A program made the translations under genes and the position numbers. This document shows positions 8,452 through 16,481 of a DNA stretch of 48,389 bases, piece after piece; position 1 is the stretch's first letter, and each line of letters starts with the position of its first letter. The notes under the pieces are model-generated. The model searched no databases, had not been told where the DNA came from, and worked only from the letters and a program-made list of their open reading frames with translations. Origin of the DNA: Dactylosporangium sp. AC04546 (lineage in GTDB: Bacteria > Actinomycetota > Actinomycetes > Mycobacteriales > Micromonosporaceae); the NCBI RefSeq assembly GCF_022095675.1, contig NZ_JAHYSG010000093.1:1-48389 (forward strand). The letters are read 5' to 3'.

Positions 8452-9923
8452 GACCAGTCCTCCTGGGCGTCGAGGTCGGACGGCTGGATCTCCGGCGGCG
8501 GGCCGCCGTGCGTCCAGGGCGTGTCCTCGCGGGTCGGGAACTTTCCCGGCGGCTGGTAGGCGTCGGTCACCGGGCCGTACGTGACCCGCTCCCCCACCTC
8601 CGGCACCGAACCGGGCGCCGGGTTCTTCACCGACCGGCCCATGCCCTTGCTGAGCTCCAGCACCACGTCGACCGACGACACCGAGACGACCACCGCCTGC
8701 TGGGCCAGCCGGGCCGGGGAGACCAGCTGCGCGCCCGGCTCCAGGCGCACCGGGTCGTCGGTCTGCACGGTGATGTGCGGGCGCAGGGCCGCCTTCTTGC
8801 CGGACGTGTCGACCCGGTTCGGCGAGGCGGCGACGACGGTGCCGGTGAACGCCTCGCCGGACAGCCGGAACTCGGCCATCACCAGCGGGTCGTCGAGGGC
8901 GCGCTGGGCGTCGTAGCGCGCCTGCTCCCGCTCCAGCCGGTCGAGCCTTCCGGCGGCGGCGACCGCGCTGTCCCGCCGCGGCTGGGGCAGGGCCGTGCCT
9001 TCGGCGAGCGACATGTGGTACATCGTGAAGACGTCGCGGTCGACGCCCCAGCGCGCCTCGACCGACGCGCCCGCCGGCCGCCGGCGCAGCAGGCCGACCG
9101 CCCGCCACATGAGGTCCCAGGTCGGCCGCAGCTGGTCGGCCAGCGCGGCCTCCAGCGCGGCGACGGCCCGGTCGCGGGCGTGGTCGTCGCCGGCCCGGGA
9201 GACCGTGGCGAGCGCCGGGGCCAGGATCTCGTTGTCGAAGGTCGGGTCGGTGCTCGGCCCGGCCGGCGGCGAGCGCAGCGGGTCCTCGGCCAGGGCGGCG
9301 GCCGACGGGCCGTCGAGGCCGGCCGGCGGGTCGATCCAGGCGAGCAGCGCGGCGAGGTTGGCGTCCTCCAGGCCGCTCTGGCCGGTGGCCCAGTGCGCGC
9401 CGAGCACCTCGGTCATCGCCAGCAGCATCGCCGAGCCGGGGTGGTCGGCCCGTTCGCGCAGGAACGTCAGCCACTGGCCGAGGAGGGGCACGGTGCGGTG
9501 CACCGGGTACGGGCCGAACGGGCGGCGGAACCGCGTGGAGCGGCCGAGCAGCCGCACGAACTCGACCCCGCCGCGGTTGGGCACGAGCACCTGGGGCGCG
9601 TCGGCGTAGCGCACCCTCGTCGTCTGCCCGGGGTCGACGCTACGCGCGCAGCTGTCCACGTAGGACAGGATCACCCGGGCCAGCTGGGCGACGAACTCGA
9701 AGCGCTGCGTGCGGTCGCGCGGGTTCGCCACGACCAGCAGCCGGGGCGCGGCCGGGTCGGTGCCGGCCAGCGCGGCCAGCGGCGCGGCGGCCTCGCCGGC
9801 CAGGGTGAGCGGCACGAGCACGAACGGCCGGTCGGCGACGTGCGTGTGCCGCACGGTGGTGAGCGGCTGGGCCCGCCCGGACTCGGCCGCCTCCGCCCGG
9901 GCGAGCGCGGTGAGGATGCTCAC
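8448..9923 (-). CDS. Uncharacterised helicase-partner protein
   Basis: 491 residues that I do not recognise as a named family. The N-terminal 340 residues are alpha/beta with no catalytic motif I can name. Residues about 347-450 look like a small all-beta module (EFRLSGEAFTGTVVAAS, ITVQTDDPVRLEPGAQLVS, QQAVVVSVSSVDVVLEL). That resembles in kind the beta-barrel preceding the motor in Upf1/Dna2 helicases. I infer it supplies the 1B-like domain in trans to the helicase encoded next. It starts with GTG at 9923 (GTGA overlap with the nuclease stop) and ends in GTGA overlap with the helicase start, so the three proteins are probably made in equal amounts. Confidence 0.75.
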   Translation of the reverse strand: MSILTALARAEAAESGRAQPLTTVRHTHVADRPFVLVPLTLAGEAAAPLAALAGTDPAAPRLLVVANPRDRTQRFEFVAQLARVILSYVDSCARSVDPGQTTRVRYADAPQVLVPNRGGVEFVRLLGRSTRFRRPFGPYPVHRTVPLLGQWLTFLRERADHPGSAMLLAMTEVLGAHWATGQSGLEDANLAALLAWIDPPAGLDGPSAAALAEDPLRSPPAGPSTDPTFDNEILAPALATVSRAGDDHARDRAVAALEAALADQLRPTWDLMWRAVGLLRRRPAGASVEARWGVDRDVFTMYHMSLAEGTALPQPRRDSAVAAAGRLDRLEREQARYDAQRALDDPLVMAEFRLSGEAFTGTVVAASPNRVDTSGKKAALRPHITVQTDDPVRLEPGAQLVSPARLAQQAVVVSVSSVDVVLELSKGMGRSVKNPAPGSVPEVGERVTYGPVTDAYQPPGKFPTREDTPWTHGGPPPEIQPSDLDAQEDWS

Positions 9924-11047
9924 GCGATCCCTTCGATGCACTCGGTGCGCAGGCGGTGCGCGAACCGGAGCAGGCCGGCGATCTCCTCCTGGCCGGCGCC
10001 GGGTGTGAGCGTGCCCCGCGCCAGCCCGAGCACGGTGCCGATGCTCTCCACCCCGCCGAGGTCGTCGCGGACGGTGCGGCCCAGCGCCGCGGTCGAGCCC
10101 GCCGACTCGTCCCGGCAGAAGAAGGCCATCTCGCAGGTGCCGAGGCAGTCCGGGCTGTACCGCGCGTCGATCGCGCTGACCGCCTTCTGCAGCTCGTCGG
10201 CCGGGCGGGTCGGCAGGTGGTCGGCGTCGTAGGCGAGGTCGAACGACAGGCCGGACGGCAGCGCGTCGATGATCTCGTCGAGCCGGGTGAGCCGGGACAG
10301 CTGCCGCTGCAGTACCGACAGCTGCTTCCGCACGTCGACGAGGGTGGCGGTGGGCCGGTTGGCGAAGTTCTCCGGGCAGACCAGCACCACGTCGTGCGAC
10401 ACCGTCTCCGGCGGGTAGCCCAGCTCGCCGAGCAGCTCGCGCATCGCCATCACGTAGACCGCCGACTGGCGGGCCGCCGCGGCGGTCTTGCCGGCGTCGG
10501 CCTGGCCGTCGATGACGGCGAACGACTTGATCTCGACGACGTGGAACCGGCCGCCGACCCGGAACGCGATGAGGTCGGGCTCGAGGTAGGCGTAGTAGCC
10601 GGCGATGTCGAGGCGCAGCATCGGGTGGTCGAACAGCGTGCCGGCGTCGTCGCGCTCCCCCGCGGCCCGGGCCAGCAGGCTCTTCGTCCGCGCGTAGCGC
10701 ACCTCGCGGCTGGCGTTGCCGCCGACGTTGGACAGGTCGTCGTAGGCCACCTCGGGGATCGCCAGGCCGAGCCGCTCGCGCAGCAGCTGCAGCAGCTCGG
10801 CGGCGCCGTCGGCCTTGACCTGCGCCTCGAACGCGTTGCCGCGGGCGATCGCGAACCGGGACTGGCCGAAGCCGGCCGGGAACCCGAGGTGCCCGGCCAC
10901 GGCGCCCTTGTTGACCCCGGCGGCGTCCATCAGCCCCCGGCGGCCGCAGCCCGGGTTGCTGGTGAGGGCCGCGATCGTCCGCGCGTTGTGGTTGCGCGGC
11001 GCCACGGTGCCGCGGATGCGGTCCAGCCGGTCGACCAGTGCGTCCAT
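9920..11047 (-). CDS. PD-(D/E)XK nuclease with Cas4/AddB/Dna2-type Fe-S cysteines
   Basis: 375 residues. The nuclease core shows E74 in RGNAFEAQV, D158 in YLEPDLIAF, E172-I-K174 in HVVEIKSFA, and Q194/Y198 in RQSAVYVMAM, the RecB-type arrangement. Four cysteines bracket the core: C34 (SNPGCGRRG) before it, and C301, C305 and C311 (CLGTCEMAFFC) after it. This one-plus-three pattern is what Cas4, AddB and Dna2 use to hold a 4Fe-4S cluster. The ATG at 11047 follows the upstream gene by 28 bases; the stop overlaps the next start as GTGA. Predicted activity: metal-dependent single-strand exo/endonuclease working with the helicase. Confidence 0.82.
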   Translation of the reverse strand: MDALVDRLDRIRGTVAPRNHNARTIAALTSNPGCGRRGLMDAAGVNKGAVAGHLGFPAGFGQSRFAIARGNAFEAQVKADGAAELLQLLRERLGLAIPEVAYDDLSNVGGNASREVRYARTKSLLARAAGERDDAGTLFDHPMLRLDIAGYYAYLEPDLIAFRVGGRFHVVEIKSFAVIDGQADAGKTAAAARQSAVYVMAMRELLGELGYPPETVSHDVVLVCPENFANRPTATLVDVRKQLSVLQRQLSRLTRLDEIIDALPSGLSFDLAYDADHLPTRPADELQKAVSAIDARYSPDCLGTCEMAFFCRDESAGSTAALGRTVRDDLGGVESIGTVLGLARGTLTPGAGQEEIAGLLRFAHRLRTECIEGIA

Positions 11048-11075
11048 GGGCGTCTCATTTCGGGGAAGGCGTGCA

Positions 11076-11876
11076 TCAGTTCGCGGTCCTGCTGCGCAGT
11101 TTGTGCAACCGGGCGCCGAAGAGCGCCTCGGCGCCGTCGAGCCGATCGCGCGCCCGGCCGGCCGCCGCGGCGCGGTCCGCGGCGTCGGCATCGAGGTGCA
11201 CGTCGAGTTCGGCCTGGGCCTGGTCGGCCACGGTGCCCGGGTCCACCTCGCCGGCCGCCCCCGGGATGCTCGCCGCGAAGCGCCACAGCAGGCGGCGGGC
11301 GTCGTGGGCGTCGGGCGGCAGCTGGGCCACCCGCTGGGCGATGCGGATCGCGCCGGTGAGGAAGTCGACGCGGGCGCTGAGCGGCCCGACCACCCGGACC
11401 TCCAGGGGCCAGGTGGAGATGGCCAGCAGGCCACGGGCCGGGGCGAGGAGGTCGGCGGTCAGGGCCGGGCACAGGTAGTACGGCCGGCCGAACGGGGCGA
11501 CCTTGAAGGAGCGCTCCTCGTCGCGGCGCAGGCTGGTGAGCCGGGCCGCGACGAGCTCGCCGGGGAAGAACGCGTCATGGACCGCGATGATCAGCTTCGG
11601 CGCGGACGGGACGCCGAGCAGGGTGAGCGCGTGGTGCACCTGCTCGCGGATGGACAGCATGGGTGGCGCCTTGCGGTCGGCCGCCGGCGCCGGCGTGGAG
11701 CGGTCCTCCAGGTCGGCGAGGGCGTCGTCCCAGGCGTGCTCCGCGCGGCGCAGCTCCGCCCGCAGGGCACGGGCGTGTGTCCGGTCGCCGGCCGTGGCGG
11801 CCCGCCGCAGCTCGCCGCGCAGCCGGTCGATCCGCCGTTCGAGGGCCTCTATCGCGGCCGAATTCGATTCGGACAC
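11076..11876 (-). CDS. Coiled-coil / putative winged-helix protein, first gene of the nuclease-helicase operon
   Basis: About 266 residues, unrecognised. Residues 5-60 form a charged coiled coil (EALERRIDRLRGELRRA ... RALRAELRRAEHAW). A compact segment then looks like a winged helix-turn-helix (REQVHHALTLLGVPSAPKLI, SLRRDEERSFKVAPFG), followed by a helical C-terminal half. It could be the operon's regulator or a DNA-binding subunit. The start is uncertain: GTG at 11876 is used here; TTG at 11903, with GGAG close upstream, is an alternative. It leads the operon, 28 bases before the nuclease gene. Confidence 0.72.
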   Translation of the reverse strand: MSESNSAAIEALERRIDRLRGELRRAATAGDRTHARALRAELRRAEHAWDDALADLEDRSTPAPAADRKAPPMLSIREQVHHALTLLGVPSAPKLIIAVHDAFFPGELVAARLTSLRRDEERSFKVAPFGRPYYLCPALTADLLAPARGLLAISTWPLEVRVVGPLSARVDFLTGAIRIAQRVAQLPPDAHDARRLLWRFAASIPGAAGEVDPGTVADQAQAELDVHLDADAADRAAAAGRARDRLDGAEALFGARLHKLRSRTAN

Positions 11877-11955
11877 GAACGGCACGGTAGCTGGTTCCAG
11901 CAATCTCCAGCAAAGACCAGTGTCGGCGTGTCGGCTTGCGTTCTGACCGAATCGG

Positions 11956-12993
11956 CTAGGCGGGCACCGGTGCGGGGCGATCCTCCAGCACCCGCGAGCG
12001 GCTCCGGCCGGGCACCGGGATGATCTGCGGCCTGCGCCGCGCGGCCAGGTCCTCGACCCAGCCGATGGTCAGCACCACAGCCGCGACCAGCAGGAACACC
12101 GTGCTCAGCTGGATGAACCCGCCCCATGCGCCGAGCAGCGACACGCCGAGCACGAGCGCCACGTCCCGCACCGTGATGATGGCGGCCTCGTGCCACAGAT
12201 AGATGGTCAGCGCGCGGCGGTTGACCGCCTCGGTGACCGGCTCGGCCGCGCCGAGCGACATCATCTTGGGCGCGGCGTTGAGCAGCACCAGCAGGAACGC
12301 GGTCGACCACAGCATGTCGGCAACCGGCTGGTCGTTGAGGTCGAAGCCGCGGGGGCCGGGGTGGCTGTAGAGGATGGTGAGACCGATGCCACCGACGACG
12401 GCGCACGCCGGCCAGAGCACCTTCTTGGAGATCTTCTGCAGGGTGCCGTCGTGGTGGGCGAAGCCGAGCATCCAGGCCGGCGCGTACATGAAGAAGTCCC
12501 GCACGATGCCGCCGCTGCCGTGGCCGGTCTCCCACATCACGACCAGCACCGTGAACGGCACCAGCAGCGACGGGATCGGCCACTTGCGGAACACCCACAG
12601 CAGCACGGGCGAGAGCAGGATGAACCAGAGGTACGAGCGGATGTACCAGATCTGGCCGAACATCGGCGCGCCCCACTCGTTGGCGGGCGGATCGTCGAAC
12701 GGCAGGAACCACAGCACGATGCGCCAGGTGTGCTCCAGGCCACCCACGAGTGACATGGTCACCACGGCGAACGTGCCGAGGACCCAGAACGGCGGCAGTA
12801 TCCGGCGCATCCGCCGGCCGAGTGAGCGGACGCCCGACCGGTCGAGCGAGGCGGCCATCAGCGACCCGCCGAGCGCGAACATCAGGCCCATTGCCGGGAA
12901 GGCCACGGTCAGCCACGCGAACCCGAGCGTGTGGTACGTGACCACCCGGATGATCGCGACGGCTCGCAGGAGGTCTACGTACCGGTTCCGCAT
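11956..12993 (-). CDS. Acyltransferase_3 family integral membrane acyltransferase
   Basis: 345 residues with about ten hydrophobic segments. The N-terminus has the family signature YVDLLRAVAIIRVVTYH with the conserved arginine and histidine, then RRMRRILPPFWVLG and IWYIRSYLWFILLSP, and near the C-terminus LTIYLWHEAAI. Such proteins O-acylate sugars, peptidoglycan or other envelope molecules using acyl donors at the membrane. The substrate cannot be told from the sequence. It starts with ATG at 12993 with AGGGG directly upstream. It is the gene upstream of the nuclease-helicase operon, on the same strand. Confidence 0.88.
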   Translation of the reverse strand: MRNRYVDLLRAVAIIRVVTYHTLGFAWLTVAFPAMGLMFALGGSLMAASLDRSGVRSLGRRMRRILPPFWVLGTFAVVTMSLVGGLEHTWRIVLWFLPFDDPPANEWGAPMFGQIWYIRSYLWFILLSPVLLWVFRKWPIPSLLVPFTVLVVMWETGHGSGGIVRDFFMYAPAWMLGFAHHDGTLQKISKKVLWPACAVVGGIGLTILYSHPGPRGFDLNDQPVADMLWSTAFLLVLLNAAPKMMSLGAAEPVTEAVNRRALTIYLWHEAAIITVRDVALVLGVSLLGAWGGFIQLSTVFLLVAAVVLTIGWVEDLAARRRPQIIPVPGRSRSRVLEDRPAPVPA

Positions 12994-13112
12994 CCCCTAC
13001 AGGTTGCCCTGCGCGCCTTAGGAGCAACCTTCCTTAGGCTCAAAATTGCCTGTGTTTCTTCTCAAAGATCCTAGAGACGTCGACCCGTAACCAATTGGGC
13101 AATCGGAAGGGT

Positions 13113-13616
13113 TCACCCGTTTCTCACCTTGCCGAGGGTCACCGCGAGCGTCTCGGGGTCCTGCCGCATCCCGTTGACGAAGAACGCCGGCGTCCCGTCC
13201 ACCCCGCTGGCCCGGCCGCTGGCCAGGTCGCGGTCGATCCGCTGGTAGTGCGCCCGGTTGCCGCCGGTGTCCGGCAGCCCGAACTGCTGCGCGTACCGCT
13301 GGAGGTCGTCGTCCTCCAGGCGGTCCTGGTGGGCCAGCAGCAGCGCGTGCATGCTCCAGAACGTGCCCGCGTCGGCGGCCGCCTCGGCCAGCAGCGCGGC
13401 CGGCATCGCCCGCGGGTGGGCGTCGACCAGCGGGAAGTGCCGGAAGGCGAACCGCAACCGGTCACCGAGCTGGAGCTGCAACCGCTCGACGACCTCGAAC
13501 GCGCGGCCCGTGGCCGCATCGGCGTAGTCGCCGTACTCCACCAGGACGATCGGCGCACCGCCCACCCCCTGCACGTGGTCGTCACCGTTGGGGGGCCGGC
13601 TCAGGGTGTTCGACAT
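13113..13616 (-). CDS. DsbA/thioredoxin-fold protein lacking the CXXC active site
   Basis: 167 residues with a DsbA-like fold: IVLVEYGDYADAATGRAFEVVERLQ, LRFAFRHFPLVDAHPRA, AAADAGTFWSMHALLLAHQDRLE, and the cis-proline loop VDGTPAFFVNG. In active members the segment after VEYGDY reads CPYC; here it reads ADAAT, and the codons GCC GAT GCG GCC ACG confirm no cysteine. The protein has no cysteine at all and no signal peptide. It may be a cytosolic binding protein rather than an oxidoreductase. I prefer the ATG at 13616 (AGGA 8 bases upstream) over the ATG at 13625. Confidence 0.85.
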   Translation of the reverse strand: MSNTLSRPPNGDDHVQGVGGAPIVLVEYGDYADAATGRAFEVVERLQLQLGDRLRFAFRHFPLVDAHPRAMPAALLAEAAADAGTFWSMHALLLAHQDRLEDDDLQRYAQQFGLPDTGGNRAHYQRIDRDLASGRASGVDGTPAFFVNGMRQDPETLAVTLGKVRNG

Positions 13617-13617
13617 G

Positions 13618-13652
13618 GGCGTCATCCTGCCCAGTGCAGGCAGGATGACGCC
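13618..13652. repeat. 14-bp perfect inverted repeat at the 5' end of the DsbA-like gene
   Basis: GGCGTCATCCTGCC (13618-13631) and its complement (13639-13652) are separated by 7 bases. It covers the leader and ribosome site of the DsbA-like gene and lies about 90 bases upstream of the TnpB relic. It may be an operator, an mRNA structure occluding the start, or an old insertion-sequence end. Confidence 0.7.
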
Positions 13653-13748
13653 TGCGTCGAGGCGCGTCTTGGCGGTTGGGGCCGACTCTTCAAGAAAATT
13701 GGAAGGGCGTCATCACTGTAGCGGCCCTATGGGCATAAGATGGCGGTC

Positions 13749-14992
13749 ATGACCAACGCCGATGACCCGACTGCGCGTCGACGCGGACCGGGTCAGGCGC
13801 CGGTGTGGCGATGGGACGGCCCGGTTTCAGTCCTGCGGCTGCCGCTGGACGTGCACGATCCGGCCTTACGGCGGCACGTGGAGCGCGTGTTCGCGACCGC
13901 GTTCGCGGTCCGCCGGGCGGTGCAACGCGACGCTCGCGCGAGGCTGACCGCGTTCGCGACCGCGCGTCAACTCCGGACTGCGGTCGATCCAGCCGTGGCA
14001 CGGGACCGGCTCGGATTGACCAGGGCCGGGTTGGAGCAGGCCGCGTACCGGCATCTGGACCGGGCGGCGCACCTGCGCCGTTACCTGACCAAGGCGTTGG
14101 CGATGCACGGCGCTGACGTGGTGTGGCAGGCGCTGGAGCACCATCTGTTCCCCGACGCAGCCGGACGGCGACGCGAGCGAGCAGCCGCACTGTCCCGGCG
14201 GGGCGGCGTGGACGTCAATGTGTCCAACCTTGCGATCGTCTCCGTCCCTGCCGCCGACGCTGGGGATGCGTTACGGGTCACCCGCATCGCCGCGACCGGC
14301 GAGGACGTGGAGCGGCTGACTGCGGAACGGTTGCGGCAGCGGCGCAGCCGAGCCTTGCAACGATCGCGCCGGGCCAGCAACCCGGGCCAATACCGGCTCT
14401 CGGACGGGCAACAACGCCGGGCCGATCGCCGTCTGGCCGCCGGCCTGCCCCCAGTGCAGGTCCCGGTGCCTCGCGGCCCGCGGATCGCCACCGTGGCCGG
14501 GGCGCCCGTGCAGGCCTACCGGCACGACCGGACCTCCGCCACCTACCGCCAGCTGCGGGCCGCAATTGCCGCCGATGGCGAGGCCCGCACTCATGCGCGC
14601 ACTGCGGACTCATCGGCGACCGCGACCTCGTCGCCGCCCTCCTCGGCGCCCACACCGCCCTGGCCGAGCCGGGTGTGCCCGGCTCGGCCAGGATCGACTG
14701 GACCGCTACCCGCTCCACGCTCGCCGCGTACGGCGTGGCATCCATCAGCCACGGGCTGCAAGGAGCCCTGACCGAGTCAACCGGACACCCCCGTCCGCAC
14801 CATCCCCTTCGTGGTGACGGTGCGTGGCGGCCGCAGCGCAGCACCGGCCGGCGCAGCCGGCGGCGGCGTGCTCGGCGAACCACCGGAGCGATGCCCTCGA
14901 CAACCCCGGCCGCGGCCCGCCCCTGCGAGCCAGTACGCCGGAACGACGAGACGCACAGCCCGGACTACTGCATCAACCGGCCACCCGATTGA
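13749..14992 (+). pseudogene. Decayed TnpB-like (IS200/IS605 accessory) transposase relic
   Basis: Reading from ATG 13749 gives the N-terminal half of the large actinobacterial TnpB family: WRWDGPVSVLRLPLDV, RDARARLTAF, LGLTRAGLEQAAYRHLD, HLRRYLTKALAMHGADVVWQALEHHLFPDAAGRR. The text then jumps directly to the RuvC-I region (GGVDVNVSNLAIVSV) and the arginine-rich helix, so the middle is deleted. Near 14560-14590 the frame shifts and the zinc/RuvC-III end appears in another frame (HSCAHCGLIGDRDLVAALLGAHTALAEPG, then GALTESTG). The RuvC-II glutamate region and the first CXXC are missing. The element cannot encode an active nuclease. The exact ends of the relic are uncertain. Confidence 0.82.
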
Positions 14993-14997
14993 TGCAG
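14968..14997. terminator. Hairpin between TnpB relic and EF-Tu gene
   Basis: Nine-base perfect stem CTGCATCAA (14968-14976) and TTGATGCAG (14989-14997) with a 12-base loop, just beyond the stop of the EF-Tu-like gene (15005, minus strand). It is either that gene's terminator or the remaining right-end hairpin of the IS605-type element; no U-tract follows. Confidence 0.55.
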
Positions 14998-15004
14998 CAG
15001 GCCC

Positions 15005-16192
15005 TTAGTCGAGCAGTTCCGTCACCGTGCCGGCGCCGACCGTGTGGCTGCCCTCGCGGATCGCGAAGCCGAGCCCGACGTCCATCGCGATCGGCTTGCC
15101 GAGCTCGACGACGAGGTCGACGGTGTCACCCGGCATCACCATCGTCGTCTCGCCCAGGTCCACCGACCCCGTCACGTCCGTCGTGCGGAAGAAGAACTGC
15201 GGCCGGTAGTTCGCGAAGAACGGCGTGTGCCGGCCGCCCTCCTTCGTGGTCAGCGCGTAGACGTGGGCCCGGAAGCGCCGGTGCGGCGCGACCGTGCCGG
15301 GCAGGGCGACCACCTGGCCGCGCTGCACCTCCCCGCGGCGGACGCCACGCAGCAGCAGCGCCGCGTTGTCGCCCGCCTCGGCCCGGCCGAGCTGCTTGCC
15401 GAACATCTCCAGGCCGGTGACGACGGTCGGCTGGGTGGGGCCCAGCCCGACGACCTCGACCGGCGTGTTCAGCACGAGCGTGCCGCGCTCGACGGCGCCG
15501 GTGACGACGGTGCCCCGGCCGGTGATGGTGAGCACGTTCTCGATAGGCATCAGGAACGGCTCGGCCAGCACCCGCTCCGGCAGCGGCACGTACGTGTCCA
15601 CGGCGTCGAGCAGGTCGGCGATCCGCGCCGTCCACTCCGGGTCGCCCGCGAGCGCGTGCAGCGCCGACACCCGCACGACGGGAACCTCGTCACCCGGGAA
15701 GCCGTACTCGCTGAGCAGCTCCCGGATCTCGAGCTCCACGAGGTCGAGCAGCTCGCCGTCGTCGACGGCGTCGGCCTTGTTCATCGCCACGACGAGATGC
15801 GGCACGCCGATCCGCCGCGCGAGCAGGACGTGCTCGCGCGTCTGGGGCATGACGCCGTCGACCGCGCTGACCACCAGGATCGCGCCGTCGACCTGGGCCG
15901 CGCCCGTGATCATGTTCTTCACGTAGTCGGCGTGGCCGGGCATGTCGACGTGCGCGTAGTGGCGCGTGGCCGTCTCGTACTCGACGTGGGCGATGTTGAT
16001 GGTGATGCCGCGCAGCTGCTCCTCGGGCGCCCGGTCGATCCCCTCGAACGAGGTGTACTGGTTGACCGACGGGTAGCGCTCGGCGAGCACCTTGGTGATG
16101 GCGGCGGTCAGGGTCGTCTTGCCGTGGTCGACGTGACCCATCGTGCCGATGTTGAGATGCGGTTTGGTCCGCGTGTACGTCTGCTTGGCCAT
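15005..16192 (-). CDS. tuf: Divergent second elongation factor Tu (Tuf3-like)
   Basis: 395 residues, full-length EF-Tu. G1 is GHVDHGKT (19-26), switch I has RGITIN, G3 is DMPGH (the usual cysteine is Met84), G4 is NKAD, and the C-terminal domain ends [19 protein letters not shown]. It departs from standard EF-Tu at many normally invariant places ([29 protein letters not shown] where REGGRTVGAG is usual). The gene stands alone, not beside fusA as the housekeeping copy does. Streptomyces carry similar divergent tuf copies thought to act in stress or elfamycin tolerance. The ATG at 16192 has GGAG 6 bases upstream. Confidence 0.93.
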   Translation of the reverse strand: MAKQTYTRTKPHLNIGTMGHVDHGKTTLTAAITKVLAERYPSVNQYTSFEGIDRAPEEQLRGITINIAHVEYETATRHYAHVDMPGHADYVKNMITGAAQVDGAILVVSAVDGVMPQTREHVLLARRIGVPHLVVAMNKADAVDDGELLDLVELEIRELLSEYGFPGDEVPVVRVSALHALAGDPEWTARIADLLDAVDTYVPLPERVLAEPFLMPIENVLTITGRGTVVTGAVERGTLVLNTPVEVVGLGPTQPTVVTGLEMFGKQLGRAEAGDNAALLLRGVRRGEVQRGQVVALPGTVAPHRRFRAHVYALTTKEGGRHTPFFANYRPQFFFRTTDVTGSVDLGETTMVMPGDTVDLVVELGKPIAMDVGLGFAIREGSHTVGAGTVTELLD

Positions 16193-16284
16193 CTGACACT
16201 CCACAGTGGATTTGTGGTCGGGTGTGCAGAACCCTGGGCCGAGCCTGGAATCGGGAACGCAAGGGCGTCCGGCTCGGCCGGCTC

Positions 16285-16327
16285 ACCCTCCTCCGTCGGT
16301 TCCGCAGGACAGCTGCGGGAGGAGGGT
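16285..16327. promoter_or_regulatory. Nested inverted repeat upstream of the EF-Tu gene
   Basis: ACCCTCCTCC (16285-16294) pairs with GGAGGAGGGT (16318-16327). Within the loop CCGCAG/CTGCGG (16302-16307, 16313-16318) forms an alternative hairpin. It sits about 155 bases past the FHA gene stop and 93 bases before the EF-Tu start, both on the minus strand. It could be a terminator for the former or a leader structure for the latter. The rest of the 289-base gap holds nothing I recognise. Confidence 0.45.
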
Positions 16328-16481
16328 CAGCTTCGGAGGCCGGCCTCTAGCGCCGCGGCTGACGCTGAAGACGCCCACGCGACCGCCGAGCCGGCCGGCA
16401 GGCCGAGCTCCAGAAGGGCGGTCGTCACGATCACGATGCGAACGGTAGCCCGCCGTTCGCATCGGCGGCAACGGATTTACG

